In this document: positions 1 to 7,663 of the stretch, piece by piece
How the letters are laid out: each line of letters opens with the position of its first letter
Position numbering within the stretch: position 1 is the stretch's first letter
Assembly: GCA_029265435.1 (NCBI GenBank)
Contig: JAJUJH010000007.1
Span: 1-39,608 of the forward strand
DNA length: 39,608 bases
Source of the DNA: Clostridiales bacterium
GTDB taxonomy: Bacteria > Bacillota > Clostridia > Christensenellales > SZUA-584
Direction: 5' to 3'
Program-made: the position numbers and the translations under genes
Notes under the pieces: model-generated
The model's database searches: none
What the model saw: only the letters and a program-made list of their open reading frames with translations
Told to the model about the DNA's origin: nothing

Positions 1-57
1 ATACTCAAGCGGTTCATCGCGGAACGGCTCGGCAAGGAGGAGAAAGCGAATGGATAA
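1..57 (+). CDS. C-terminal end of an unidentified upstream gene (partial)
   Basis: The first 18 codons are open in frame 1 and end with TAA at 55-57. The visible tail is short and charged (RFIAERLGKEEKANG) and gives no family assignment. Its last 8 bases overlap the start of the AOR-family gene, and the AAGGAGG ribosome binding site of that gene lies inside this tail. The two genes are therefore probably co-transcribed and translationally coupled, so the operon extends to the left of the window. The start and the function cannot be seen. Confidence 0.6.
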   Translation: MLKRFIAERLGKEEKANG

Positions 58-1981
58 GTGTTACGGCTTTACCGGCAAAACGCTGCGCGTGAACCTGACG
101 AGCAAAGAAATGCGGGTGGAGGATAATTCGGCCTATTACCGCGATTTTTTAACATCGAGCGGCTATGCGGCCAAGATCATATACGACGAAGTCAAAGACT
201 GGGTGACGCCGTTTGATCCTGCGAACAAGGTGATATTCTCGGCCGGCGCGCTGATAGGCACCGTGGCGCCGGGAGCGTGCAAAATGAACATCAGCACCAT
301 CGGCCCCATGACGGGCGGCTGGGCGACAGGCTCTAGCGACAGCTATGTGGCGATGGAAATGAAGCACGCGGGCTACGACGCGATCATTGTGGAAGGGCGC
401 AGCCACAGGCCGTGCTATTTATATGTGACGGATGAGAAGGCGGAAATCCGCGACGCGTCTTCGCTGTGGGGCAAAACCACGTGGGAAACGCTGGACGCGC
501 TGCGCGAGGAGCTGGGCGACCCAAAGCTGCATATCGTTTCCATAGGCCCTGCGGGAGAGAACCTGACGCGAGGCGCGTGCGTGATACAGGACAAGGGGCG
601 CGGCTTCGGGCGCTGCGGCACCGGCGCGGTGATCGGCTCCAAAAACCTCAAGGCGATCGTTTGCAAAGGCAAAAAGCCGATACAGGTCGCCGATCCCGAA
701 CGGTTTATGGAAGCTGCGATGCGCTGCCGCAAAAAGATCACCGACTGCCCCGAAACCGAACGGTTCAGAAAATACGGCACGCTCGGCATATTTCAGCACA
801 AGCAGGACATGGGCGCGATACCGTATAAAAATTCGCAGGAAAGCGTGTTTCCGGAGGATACGGACGTTTCGATGGATCCGGTGCGGGTTATCGATAAATA
901 TACGGTTTCCAAGCAGAACTTTCCGGGCTGTCCGATCGGCTGCGGCCGCCATGTAACGATCACGGACGGCCCTTACAAGGGTCTGACGGCGGAGTTTAAC
1001 CACTGGGAAGCGTTCGGCACCATCGTGGGACGCTGCGCGGTGACGGAACCCACGTTTATGGTGAAGGTGACGGCCTACTGCAACGAACTGGGCATCGATT
1101 TTAATATCGCTGGCTGTGCAATCGCCTGGGCGATGGAATGCTATCAGCGTGGCATATTGACCAAGGACGATACGGACGGTATGGAGCTTGAATGGGGCAA
1201 CGAGGCGCAGATACTCGAACTGATCCGCAAAATGAGCTACCGTGAGGGGTTCGGAAACATACTTGCCGAGGGCAGCAAGCGCGCGTCGGACATTATCGGC
1301 CGGGATTCGGGTTATTACGCGATGCATATTAAAGGGCAGGATTTATACGAATGTCTGCGCGGCTCCAACGCGTGGATGCTCGGCGCGGTGGTTTCGACGC
1401 GCGGCGGCGGCCACACCACCGGCACATGCGGATATGAGCAGGCCATCAACGTGGATAAGGAAAAGGCGTACAAGCTGCTGGGCATCCGCCATGTGGAAGA
1501 TCCGTTAAGCTATGAAGGCAAGGCGGAGGTTACTTATCTGTTTGAGGTGCTGCATCGGATAAACAACTCCACGGGCATATGCCATCAGAACACGATATAC
1601 AACAAGCTGGATTATCTGGTTGTGGCGGATATTGCCGAATTGCTGTCGGCCGCCACGGGCATTGAGATGACGGAAAAGGATCTTGAGGACATCGCGCAGC
1701 GGCAGATCAACATCGAAAAAGCCATCAACGCGCGCTTTACGAGCTTCTCCCGCAAGGACGACATGCCGACGCCAAGGGACCAAACGGAACCGCTCCATAA
1801 AGGCAAAATGGACGGATGGAAACTCGACATGGACAAATTCAATCAAATGCTCGACCGTTATTATGAGCTTCACGGCTGGGATAAGGAAACAGGCTGGCCG
1901 AAGCGCAGCACGCTGGAAAGGTACGGCCTTGGGTATGTGGCGGACGAGCTTGAGCGCAGAGGCAAGCTCGGCAAAGAATAA
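50..1981 (+). CDS. Aldehyde:ferredoxin oxidoreductase (AOR) family protein
   Basis: A 643-residue protein of the usual AOR-family length, starting at ATG 50 behind AAGGAGG. The N-terminal tungsto-bispyranopterin-binding domain (about 1-205) and the AOR C-terminal domains (about 230-610) are recognisable from stretches such as YGFTGKTLRVNL, GRGFGRCGTGAVIGSKNLKA and GFGNILAEGSKRA. Characterised family members oxidise aldehydes or related carbon compounds with ferredoxin in the cytoplasm. In Pyrococcus AOR four cysteines (C-x2-C-x3-C and a distal C) hold a [4Fe-4S] cluster. Here the sequence is F291-x2-C294-x3-C298 with a distal candidate C511, so the first ligand is Phe. Cluster content and electron partner may therefore differ. 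It is followed 19 bp later by a UPF0261 gene and then a RuBisCO-like gene, which suggests a specialised catabolic pathway. The substrate is unknown. Confidence 0.9.
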   Translation: MDKCYGFTGKTLRVNLTSKEMRVEDNSAYYRDFLTSSGYAAKIIYDEVKDWVTPFDPANKVIFSAGALIGTVAPGACKMNISTIGPMTGGWATGSSDSYVAMEMKHAGYDAIIVEGRSHRPCYLYVTDEKAEIRDASSLWGKTTWETLDALREELGDPKLHIVSIGPAGENLTRGACVIQDKGRGFGRCGTGAVIGSKNLKAIVCKGKKPIQVADPERFMEAAMRCRKKITDCPETERFRKYGTLGIFQHKQDMGAIPYKNSQESVFPEDTDVSMDPVRVIDKYTVSKQNFPGCPIGCGRHVTITDGPYKGLTAEFNHWEAFGTIVGRCAVTEPTFMVKVTAYCNELGIDFNIAGCAIAWAMECYQRGILTKDDTDGMELEWGNEAQILELIRKMSYREGFGNILAEGSKRASDIIGRDSGYYAMHIKGQDLYECLRGSNAWMLGAVVSTRGGGHTTGTCGYEQAINVDKEKAYKLLGIRHVEDPLSYEGKAEVTYLFEVLHRINNSTGICHQNTIYNKLDYLVVADIAELLSAATGIEMTEKDLEDIAQRQINIEKAINARFTSFSRKDDMPTPRDQTEPLHKGKMDGWKLDMDKFNQMLDRYYELHGWDKETGWPKRSTLERYGLGYVADELERRGKLGKE

Positions 1982-2000
1982 AGTGATGCGGGATGAGAAC

Positions 2001-3227
2001 ATGAAAACGATCGCAGTCATATTGAGCATCGACACGAAGGAAGCGGAAGCGCGTTTTTTGAAAAAACGCATCGAGGAGAGCGGCCATAAAGCGCTGGTCA
2101 TCGACATTTCCGCGCGCGGTGTTTACGATTTCGTTCCCGACATATCGCGCGACGAGGTGTGCTTGGCCGGAGGGACGCCGCCCTCGGCGCTTAAATCTAT
2201 GCCTAAGAACGAGGCGGTTCAGGCGATGATCGACGGCGCGAAGGCCATCGTGCCCGCTCTTTATGCGAAGGGCGCTTTCGACGGGATCATATCCGCCGGC
2301 GGTCTTCAGAACACGATGGCGGCGGTGGGCGCGATGCAGACACTGCCCATCGGCGTGCCCAAGGTCATGGTATCCACGGTGGTTTGCGGAAACCGCTCGT
2401 TTGAGCCGTTTACAGGCATCAAGGATATTGTGATGATACCGTCGATAGCGGATATTACGGGCATCAATTCGGTTACAGAGGTGATACTCGGCAATGCCGC
2501 GGCGGCCGTTATCGGAATGGCGGAACATGCAAGGCGGCTTCCAAACGACGGCAGGACGCGCATCGGCGCCACGCTCATGGGCGTCACAAACAACTCGGCG
2601 GTGCAGGCGATAAGGCTGCTAGAGCAGTGGGGTTACGAGGTGATCAGCTTTCACTCGACGGGCGTGGGCGGACGGTATCTCGAGCATCTGATCGGGCAGG
2701 GGCTTATCACGGCGTCGATGGATTTGTCGCTTCACGAGGTGACGGCGGCGGACGTGTTTGGCCTCGGGTTCTCGAACGGCGCACCCGGCAGGCTGAAGGT
2801 GGGCTGCGAGAAAGGCATACCGATGGTTGTCGCGCCGGGTGCGCTCGATTTTGTGGATGTGTACGTCGAAGATTTCAAAAACGGCATCATCGGCGATTAT
2901 CGGAAGCGCAAATACAATCTGCACAATAACGCGGTGGCGCATGTGAAAGTGTTTGTGCCGGAAGCCAAAAAAGCGGCGGAGATCGTGGTGGAGAGGCTCA
3001 ACAAGGCCAAAGGCCCTGTCACAGTGCTGCTTCCTCTGCGAGGGATGCGCGTTGACACGCTGCCGGGACAGAGCCTGTACGATCCCGAAGTGGATGAAAC
3101 CATACTGGACGTGTTCCGCCGGGGGTTGGATCCGCGCATTAAACGGATTGAGGTGGATGCGAATTTGACGGACATGGCGTTCAGCGAAACCGCCGCGAGC
3201 GAGATGGCGGCGCTGATTGAAAGATAG
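2001..3227 (+). CDS. UPF0261 / Tm-1-like ATP-binding domain protein
   Basis: A 408-residue protein. The ORF track opens at 1683, inside the AOR gene, but the family N-terminus (MKTIAVILSIDTKEAEARFL) begins at ATG 2001, preceded by GGGATGAG. ATG 1986 is a less likely alternative. Two domains are seen: a Rossmann-like N-terminal half with glycine-rich segments (IISAGGLQNTMAAVGAMQ) and a C-terminal half beginning near GATLMGVTNNSAV and containing FHSTGVGGRYLE. The family is related to the N-terminal domain of the plant Tm-1 resistance protein, which binds ATP. The bacterial enzyme activity is not established to my knowledge. It sits tightly between the AOR and RuBisCO-like genes, so it is probably an enzyme of the same pathway acting on a carboxylated or phosphorylated intermediate (inference). 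Confidence 0.88.
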   Translation: MKTIAVILSIDTKEAEARFLKKRIEESGHKALVIDISARGVYDFVPDISRDEVCLAGGTPPSALKSMPKNEAVQAMIDGAKAIVPALYAKGAFDGIISAGGLQNTMAAVGAMQTLPIGVPKVMVSTVVCGNRSFEPFTGIKDIVMIPSIADITGINSVTEVILGNAAAAVIGMAEHARRLPNDGRTRIGATLMGVTNNSAVQAIRLLEQWGYEVISFHSTGVGGRYLEHLIGQGLITASMDLSLHEVTAADVFGLGFSNGAPGRLKVGCEKGIPMVVAPGALDFVDVYVEDFKNGIIGDYRKRKYNLHNNAVAHVKVFVPEAKKAAEIVVERLNKAKGPVTVLLPLRGMRVDTLPGQSLYDPEVDETILDVFRRGLDPRIKRIEVDANLTDMAFSETAASEMAALIER

Positions 3228-3241
3228 CTGGGGAGACGACA

Positions 3242-4486
3242 ATGTATTTTGACTATCCTTTTGATAATTCGGTATCTGTGGCGGACGGGGACTATGTGAT
3301 CGCGACGTATTTTGCGTTCGGCATCACCAATGCGGCCGCGCTCAAAAAGGCGGGGCAGTTTGCGACGGGGCAGACCGTCGGCACATGGCTGCCGCTGCCC
3401 GGCGTCACACGGGACATGGTGGAGAACTGGCAGGCGCGCGTGCTGGCGGTATATCCGCTGCCTGCGGATGAAAGCGTTTCGGTGCTGCGCGTCGCGTTCC
3501 CGCACCATAACTTTGCGTCAAGCTTTGCGATGATGCTGACGGCGATGGTCGGAAACGATGTGTCTACGGCGCTTCGCATTAAGCTAGTGGATCTCGAGCT
3601 GACGCCAAAGGCGCTTCAAGCATACGCGGGCCCCAAACAGGGTATAGAAGGCTGGCGCAAAGCGACGGGGGTATACGGCAGGCCGCTCATTCTCAATATG
3701 ATTAAGCCCTGCCTTGGATTTCCGCCGGAACGCGGCGCGGAGCTGTTTTACCAAAGCGGCCTCGGCGGCGTCGATCTGATCAAGGACGACGAGGTATTCG
3801 GCAACACGACGGTCAGCGGCGTGGCGGGACGGCTCAAGGCATATCAGGCGGCGGCGCGGCGGCTCAGGGACGAAACGGGGAAAGCGCCCGTTTACGTGGT
3901 CAACATCACGGATACGCCCAAACGCATGCGCGCTCACGCCAAAACGGTCATTGAAGAAGGCGGCAAGGCGGCGATGATCAACTTCGTATCGACGGGAATC
4001 GACGCGTTCAGGGAGATAACCGGCGAGTTCGGCGATTCGCTTTGTTTTCTTGCGCATTATGCGGGTGCGGGAATGATGAATTCGCCGCGTCTTGGCATCG
4101 CAGGCAGCGTGCTGTTGGGTGTGATGGCGCGTCTTGCGGGTGCGGACTCGGTGATGACGATGTACGCGGGTACTGCCGATACATACGAGCTGTTTGAGTG
4201 TCTGCAGACCGTACAAAAGCAGAAGCTGCCGATGGGCGGCATCAAACCCGTGATGACGGCGCTCGGCGGCGGCGTGACGCCGCTGTCTATAGGCGGCATG
4301 GTCAATACATTCGGAAACGACGTGATATTCGGCGTTGGCGGCGCGGTTCAGGGGCATCCCATGGGGACCACCGCGGGCGCGAAAGCCGTGATGACGGCGC
4401 TTGAAGGCGTGATGCAGGGTAAAGAGCTTGACGATATCGCATCGGAGTCGCCGGAGCTTCAGGCGGCTGTAAACGCATGGAGATAA
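3242..4486 (+). CDS. RuBisCO-like protein (form IV type)
   Basis: A 414-residue protein with the RuBisCO large-subunit fold. The carbamylation and metal-binding motif GGVDLIKDDE is intact (K181, D183, E184, matching K201, D203, E204 of RuBisCO). The first active-site lysine is K155, exactly 26 residues upstream as in RuBisCO. The next lysine of the KPK motif is Cys (IKPC). The H294 equivalent is H272 (AHYAG) but the following Arg is Tyr, and the loop-6 lysine region is diverged. It should therefore not fix CO2, but it may enolise, decarboxylate or transcarboxylate a sugar-acid-like substrate, as other form IV proteins do. It starts 14 bp after the UPF0261 gene behind GGGGAG and is the last gene of the operon, followed by a hairpin terminator. 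Confidence 0.9.
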   Translation: MYFDYPFDNSVSVADGDYVIATYFAFGITNAAALKKAGQFATGQTVGTWLPLPGVTRDMVENWQARVLAVYPLPADESVSVLRVAFPHHNFASSFAMMLTAMVGNDVSTALRIKLVDLELTPKALQAYAGPKQGIEGWRKATGVYGRPLILNMIKPCLGFPPERGAELFYQSGLGGVDLIKDDEVFGNTTVSGVAGRLKAYQAAARRLRDETGKAPVYVVNITDTPKRMRAHAKTVIEEGGKAAMINFVSTGIDAFREITGEFGDSLCFLAHYAGAGMMNSPRLGIAGSVLLGVMARLAGADSVMTMYAGTADTYELFECLQTVQKQKLPMGGIKPVMTALGGGVTPLSIGGMVNTFGNDVIFGVGGAVQGHPMGTTAGAKAVMTALEGVMQGKELDDIASESPELQAAVNAWR

Positions 4487-4562
4487 AAACGCATATAAAC
4501 AGACGACGCTGATGAACGGCATATAAACGAAGCGTTCTCGGCCCGCAAGCGTGACAAAATGC

Positions 4563-4595
4563 AAGGGCTGTCCGGCCAAACGGGCAGCCCTTTGG
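4563..4595 (+). terminator. Hairpin terminator after the RuBisCO-like gene
   Basis: AAGGGCTG at 4563-4570 pairs with CAGCCCTT at 4585-4592. An inner CCG/CGG pair tightens the loop, and a short T run follows. It closes the AOR-UPF0261-RLP operon. Confidence 0.65.
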
Positions 4596-4725
4596 TATAT
4601 GCGTCATCGCGATGATGAATGAATTTATGCTTCACGCTCTTATGTTTCGGGTATATATAACCGATATAATAAGCGAGGACTTTCGCGGCATACGCCGCGG
4701 CAATGAAGGGAAAGATACCGTCACG

Positions 4726-5517
4726 ATGGACGCAGCAGCACTGAACGGAATGATACAAACGCGAATCAACGAAACGGCCTCGCCGACCGCCGCCAGGATT
4801 CTGACGGGTGGCTCGTCTTTTTCGGACTGCCTTGCGTCAGCGGCATCTGAAACGGATACGCAATATCAGACACCGGCGCTTGCGTCGGCTTACGCGGCGG
4901 ACGCCTCGTTGCTGGGAGAATCGGACGACAGTTTCGGCGCAAACGCGCTGCGGCTGATGCTTCTTTCCGGTTTGTCCGCAAACGGAAGCGCGGACACGGC
5001 GCTGCTGAGCGTGCTGCTCGGCATGTCGGGCGCGGGCCTAAGCGGTCTGCTTAACACGGTCGGCGTATCGGGTCTGCAATCAGTGTTTTCCGGCATATCG
5101 TCAAGCGAGACAGGCAGGGGCGTGGTGGCGCAGGCGCTGACGAGACTTGGCGATCCGTATTCCAAAACGCTGCGCGGGAAGGGCCAATATGTGGACTGCT
5201 CATATCTGGCGCAGTGGGCCTACGGACAGATGGGTATTGACATACCCGGAACGGCGGCGGCTCAGGCGCAGTACTGCCGCGAAAACGGGTATGAGATATC
5301 CAAAGACGAGCTGCAGCCCGGTGATTTGATTTTTTGGACTCAGCATTCCGCCGACGAGGGGCGATGGAATAACATTCATCATGTGGCTATATATATGGGT
5401 GACGATAAAATCGTGGAAGCAAGGAAATCGAAGAATTGTGTGCAAATTTCCAACATGTGGGGCAAAGAAGGCAGCGGCGGCGATTGGGAGATCGCCATGT
5501 ACGCAAGACCCCGATGA
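4726..5517 (+). CDS. NlpC/P60 (C40) cell-wall cysteine peptidase
   Basis: A 263-residue protein when started at ATG 4726, which has GAAGGGAAAG upstream. The ORF track opens at 4612, but its extra N-terminus looks untranslated. The C-terminal NlpC/P60 domain (about 140-263) carries the catalytic Cys in YVDCSYLAQWAY (C158) and His in HHVAIYMG (H219), plus the typical ELQPGDLIFW segment. Family members hydrolyse gamma-D-Glu-to-diamino-acid bonds in peptidoglycan peptides. The N-terminal 130 residues are low-complexity, rich in Ala, Ser and Leu, without a clear signal peptide. Export is therefore uncertain and may use an unusual route. A terminator-like hairpin separates it from the next gene, which encodes a cysteine-protease-inhibitor-like lipoprotein. 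Confidence 0.85.
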   Translation: MDAAALNGMIQTRINETASPTAARILTGGSSFSDCLASAASETDTQYQTPALASAYAADASLLGESDDSFGANALRLMLLSGLSANGSADTALLSVLLGMSGAGLSGLLNTVGVSGLQSVFSGISSSETGRGVVAQALTRLGDPYSKTLRGKGQYVDCSYLAQWAYGQMGIDIPGTAAAQAQYCRENGYEISKDELQPGDLIFWTQHSADEGRWNNIHHVAIYMGDDKIVEARKSKNCVQISNMWGKEGSGGDWEIAMYARPR

Positions 5518-5559
5518 AATTAATTGTCCCCATAAACCGGCTTAAAAGAAGTTGATCGG

Positions 5560-5588
5560 AAAGCGCAAAGCGGACGGCCTTGCGCTTT
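5560..5588 (+). terminator. Hairpin after the NlpC/P60 gene
   Basis: AAAGCGCAA (5560-5568) pairs with TTGCGCTTT (5580-5588) around an 11-base loop, 42 bp after the stop codon. A short T-containing tail follows. It is likely a rho-independent terminator. Confidence 0.55.
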
Positions 5589-5677
5589 GCGTTTAATTGA
5601 AAAGCTTTGGTTTTTTGGGATGCGGTTGAAACAAAACGCCGGCGGCTATCGTTTTATGGGAAAAGGAGTTATAGAAG

Positions 5678-6067
5678 ATGAAAAGGATGATGCTCTTGTT
5701 TGCGGCGGCGGCAATCGCGGCGCTGCTTTGCGCATGCTCGGCGGGTGCGCAAGAAAAGGTTTACGGCAAAGAGGACACAAATATTTCCGTCAGCGCCGGA
5801 GACACATTTGTCATCAAGCTTGACGAAAACCCGACAACCGGTTATAAATGGAGCTTCACCGTCAGTGATGACAGCGTAATCGAGCTGAGCAAGGATGAAT
5901 ATATGCAGGAAAACCAAGATTCCGGCGTAGTGGGAGCGGGCGGTACAAGGGTGCTCACATTCAAAGCCAAAGCGGCGGGAAGTGCGCAGATCAATATGGT
6001 ATATGAACGAAGCTGGGAGAAAAACGAGGATGACGAAACGCTGACGTTCAGTGTTGATGTGAAATAG
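5678..6067 (+). CDS. Lipoprotein with chagasin-type (MEROPS I42) protease-inhibitor domain
   Basis: A 129-residue protein starting at ATG 5678 behind AAAAGGAG. A signal peptide ends in a lipobox-like LCAC (C20), so it is probably anchored on the outer face of the membrane. The rest is one small beta domain with the hallmark loop NPTTGYKW, a glycine-rich GAGGTR loop and an ERSW segment, in the order of the three inhibitory loops of chagasin-like proteins. Family members block papain-like cysteine peptidases. The neighbouring gene encodes an NlpC/P60 cysteine peptidase, so a peptidase-inhibitor pair is conceivable. I42 inhibitors are not known to act on NlpC/P60 enzymes, however, and the intervening hairpin suggests separate transcripts. 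Confidence 0.85.
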   Translation: MKRMMLLFAAAAIAALLCACSAGAQEKVYGKEDTNISVSAGDTFVIKLDENPTTGYKWSFTVSDDSVIELSKDEYMQENQDSGVVGAGGTRVLTFKAKAAGSAQINMVYERSWEKNEDDETLTFSVDVK

Positions 6068-6140
6068 CTTATGGCTGTCGGGATAAGTGCGGATAGATTG
6101 AATTACCATATATAAACTGCTTGAGCTAAAAATTCCATCG

Positions 6141-6157
6141 GCTGTTTTTTAAACAGC
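6141..6157 (+). terminator. Weak hairpin after the I42 lipoprotein gene
   Basis: GCTGTTT and AAACAGC pair around a three-base loop 74 bp downstream of the stop. There is no T run, so its role as terminator is uncertain. It marks the start of the AT-rich patch. Confidence 0.25.
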
Positions 6158-6198
6158 GTATATGAGCCTTTTAAGGATCACTTATATCTTTGTCAGTT

Positions 6199-6303
6199 TC
6201 AAGCCTTTCTTCTCTTATCAGATAATATCTGCGGCCTAAAGATTAGGAAAGCTATTTCTGCCATAACAATTACAAGCAAGACAATAATAATTAACTTTTT
6301 CAT
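6199..6303 (-). CDS. Very small single-pass membrane protein (34 aa)
   Basis: A minus-strand ORF too short for the supplied track. It begins MKKLIIIVLLVIVMAEIAF and ends with a positively charged tail (SDKRRKA). This gives one hydrophobic segment (about residues 3-23) flanked by basic residues, as in a small integral membrane protein or uncleaved signal anchor. It starts just downstream of the TGA of the remnant at 6311. No strong ribosome binding site is visible, so expression may depend on coupling to that lost gene. The family is unknown. It lies in an AT-rich scar and may be a relic. Confidence 0.4.
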   Translation of the reverse strand: MKKLIIIVLLVIVMAEIAFLIFRPQILSDKRRKA

Positions 6304-6310
6304 ATATTAA

Positions 6311-6485
6311 TCATTCTTTCTGTGATGTTAATGTCTGAGACATGCTTGCTGTAGAACAAGTCTGCCATTTCGATATCACATAGCCATTTGCTTGAACCGC
6401 GCTATAAAACCATTGTACACTACCATAGCCGGAAATTGTACCACTATTTCCTTGTGCTTGTTGGTTAGTGATTGTCACGCTTGTT
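6311..6485 (-). pseudogene. Orphan C-terminal fragment of a secreted-type protein
   Basis: On the minus strand one frame is open for about 57 codons and ends in TGA at 6311-6313. It reads like a real polar beta-rich protein (TSVTITNQQAQGNSG, SGYGSVQWFYSAV) but has no start. Its 5' side abuts the transposase fragment, in another frame. I read it as the 3' end of a surface-protein gene cut by an insertion and deletion. The product is not identifiable. Confidence 0.35.
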
Positions 6486-6630
6486 TGAAATACTGCATAT
6501 ACGGACTTTCAGCAATCATCTCTACCGTATCAATATCCGATAGACCGAATTTCTCCTTTATGATCAGCGACCCTATTGCCGAATATGATGAAAAAAGCAG
6601 ACCTTTTTCTTTGAACAGGAATTGACCTGC
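6475..6630 (-). pseudogene. Transposase N-terminal fragment (IS5/IS1182-like, DUF772)
   Basis: The minus-strand translation contains IGSLIIKEKFGLSDIDTVEMI followed by AESPYMQYF, the characteristic N-terminal signature of IS5/IS1182-type transposases. The frame stops directly after QYFKQA, and no downstream catalytic domain follows. It is a truncated remnant whose 3' part has been replaced by unrelated sequence (the orphan fragment at 6311-6485). The ORF track start (6693) lies inside the neighbouring small gene and has no meaning. Confidence 0.6.
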
Positions 6631-6649
6631 TATACAAATTGAAATTTGA

Positions 6650-6871
6650 CTATTTCTTTTTATAGGCTTCAAATCCACAGATGCCAAGGCCAATCAACAT
6701 AATAATTACAAAAGCAATCGTTATGCTTAAAGTTCCTCTTCCAAGGAAAGCGCCTTGAAGGCCTCCTATTCCATCATAAATACAAGGATTCAGAATAGCA
6801 TCTATGTAATTAAACACTGATACTACTGCACCCAGTAGAAAAACGATTAGTCCAAACAAAAATTTTTTCAT
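6650..6871 (-). CDS. Small two-pass membrane protein, function unknown
   Basis: A 73-residue protein if started at the second ATG (MKKFLFGLIVFLLGAVVS). The track uses an ATG 12 bp upstream, which sits only 3 bases from the GAAGGG motif, so I prefer the inner start. Two hydrophobic helices are seen (about 3-22 and 48-66). They are separated by a short loop with one cysteine (NPCIYDGIGG) and followed by a basic tail (YKKK). No family is recognised. It is AT-rich, lies between two transposase remnants and is probably cargo or a relic of an old insertion. Confidence 0.5.
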   Translation of the reverse strand: MKKFLFGLIVFLLGAVVSVFNYIDAILNPCIYDGIGGLQGAFLGRGTLSITIAFVIIMLIGLGICGFEAYKKK

Positions 6872-7152
6872 TTTCCCATACACCCTTCAAATTTCTATTT
6901 TTGACATCATAATCTTACCATATGTTATAAGTTCTATCAACCGTCCTAATGTAAGTATTGACTGGACTATTCTCGGAATGTAAAAAATTGAGTAGTCCGA
7001 CTGAATGTAACTAGGGACTGCTGATTTACACTGCATGTTGCAGGCAACCACGTATCCCAGCCTATACAAATCACCAGATCGCCTGGATAGCCGATCTGCC
7101 AAATTGGCATAAAAAGTCTTCAGCCGCTTCCACAGGTTCATCGTCAGTACGA

Positions 7153-7388
7153 TCATGGCTGTTCATACAGCTTGCGTACTACCTCAAGCCGTTGTATCGA
7201 TTCGGATGACAAATTCTCTGTGCCGCAGGCTTCAATCGCCTCAAGATCACGGCGCATATAGCCCTGCTGCCCTTGACCGCCTTGCGGATCCGCTTCCCTG
7301 TGGGCTTGCGGTTCCTGACGAAACGCAGGCAGTCTTTACGGGCGACCCGCTGGTGATTATTTCTTATACATGGCGACTCCAAGTGCAA
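7153..7388 (-). pseudogene. Frameshifted internal fragment of an IS1182-like transposase
   Basis: The minus strand encodes VARKDCLRFVRNRKPTGKRI and RKAVKG, then continues in a shifted frame as QQGYMRRDLEAIEAC through SIQRLEVVRKLYEQP to a stop at 7153-7155. Together they match the middle region of IS1182-type transposases. The shift falls around 7264-7275, where one G appears to be missing (GGC AG in place of GGG CAG). Neither the N-terminal domain nor the catalytic C-terminus is attached. It is a dead remnant, separate from the DUF772 fragment at 6475-6630. Confidence 0.6.
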
Positions 7389-7510
7389 GGTTTTAGTGTC
7401 TTTTCGGCTCTTTTTTCTGCATTTATTATATCATATATTCCATATTCCCGCTTTTCGCCTTGTTCGCTGGGCTTTCTTGTTATTCAGTAGCCCCTAAATA
7501 ACGATATAAA

Positions 7511-7612
7511 ATGGGCGGCATCGAAACGATTTTGCCTGTCGCCAGAGATGGACAGGTTGATATCAGTGTTGTATCATTTTTATATGACCATAAAAAAGGC
7601 TTCAATAAATAA
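7511..7612 (+). CDS. Short ORF or gene remnant upstream of copA (33 aa)
   Basis: ATG 7511 to TAA 7612 encodes a mixed hydrophilic peptide (GGIETILPVARDGQVDISVV, ending YDHKKGFNK). It reads like the C-terminus of a normal protein rather than random sequence. No ribosome binding site is visible, so it may be the tail of a gene truncated at the edge of the AT-rich scar. Function unknown. Confidence 0.2.
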   Translation: MGGIETILPVARDGQVDISVVSFLYDHKKGFNK

Positions 7613-7663
7613 GCGGAATTGGCGGCTATATTGCGCATACTAGAACCGACGGAGGAGAAGAGC

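Noticed and set aside
3242-4486. A true CO2-fixing RuBisCO
   Set aside because: Several residues needed for carboxylation are replaced (KPK to KPC, Arg after the active-site His to Tyr, loop-6 Lys not seen), and there is no phosphoribulokinase or small subunit nearby.
6887-7156. A minus-strand ORF of 89 residues in the AT-rich scar
   Set aside because: It has no recognisable domain, no good ribosome binding site, and follows directly on the broken transposase fragment, so it is probably an accidental open frame.
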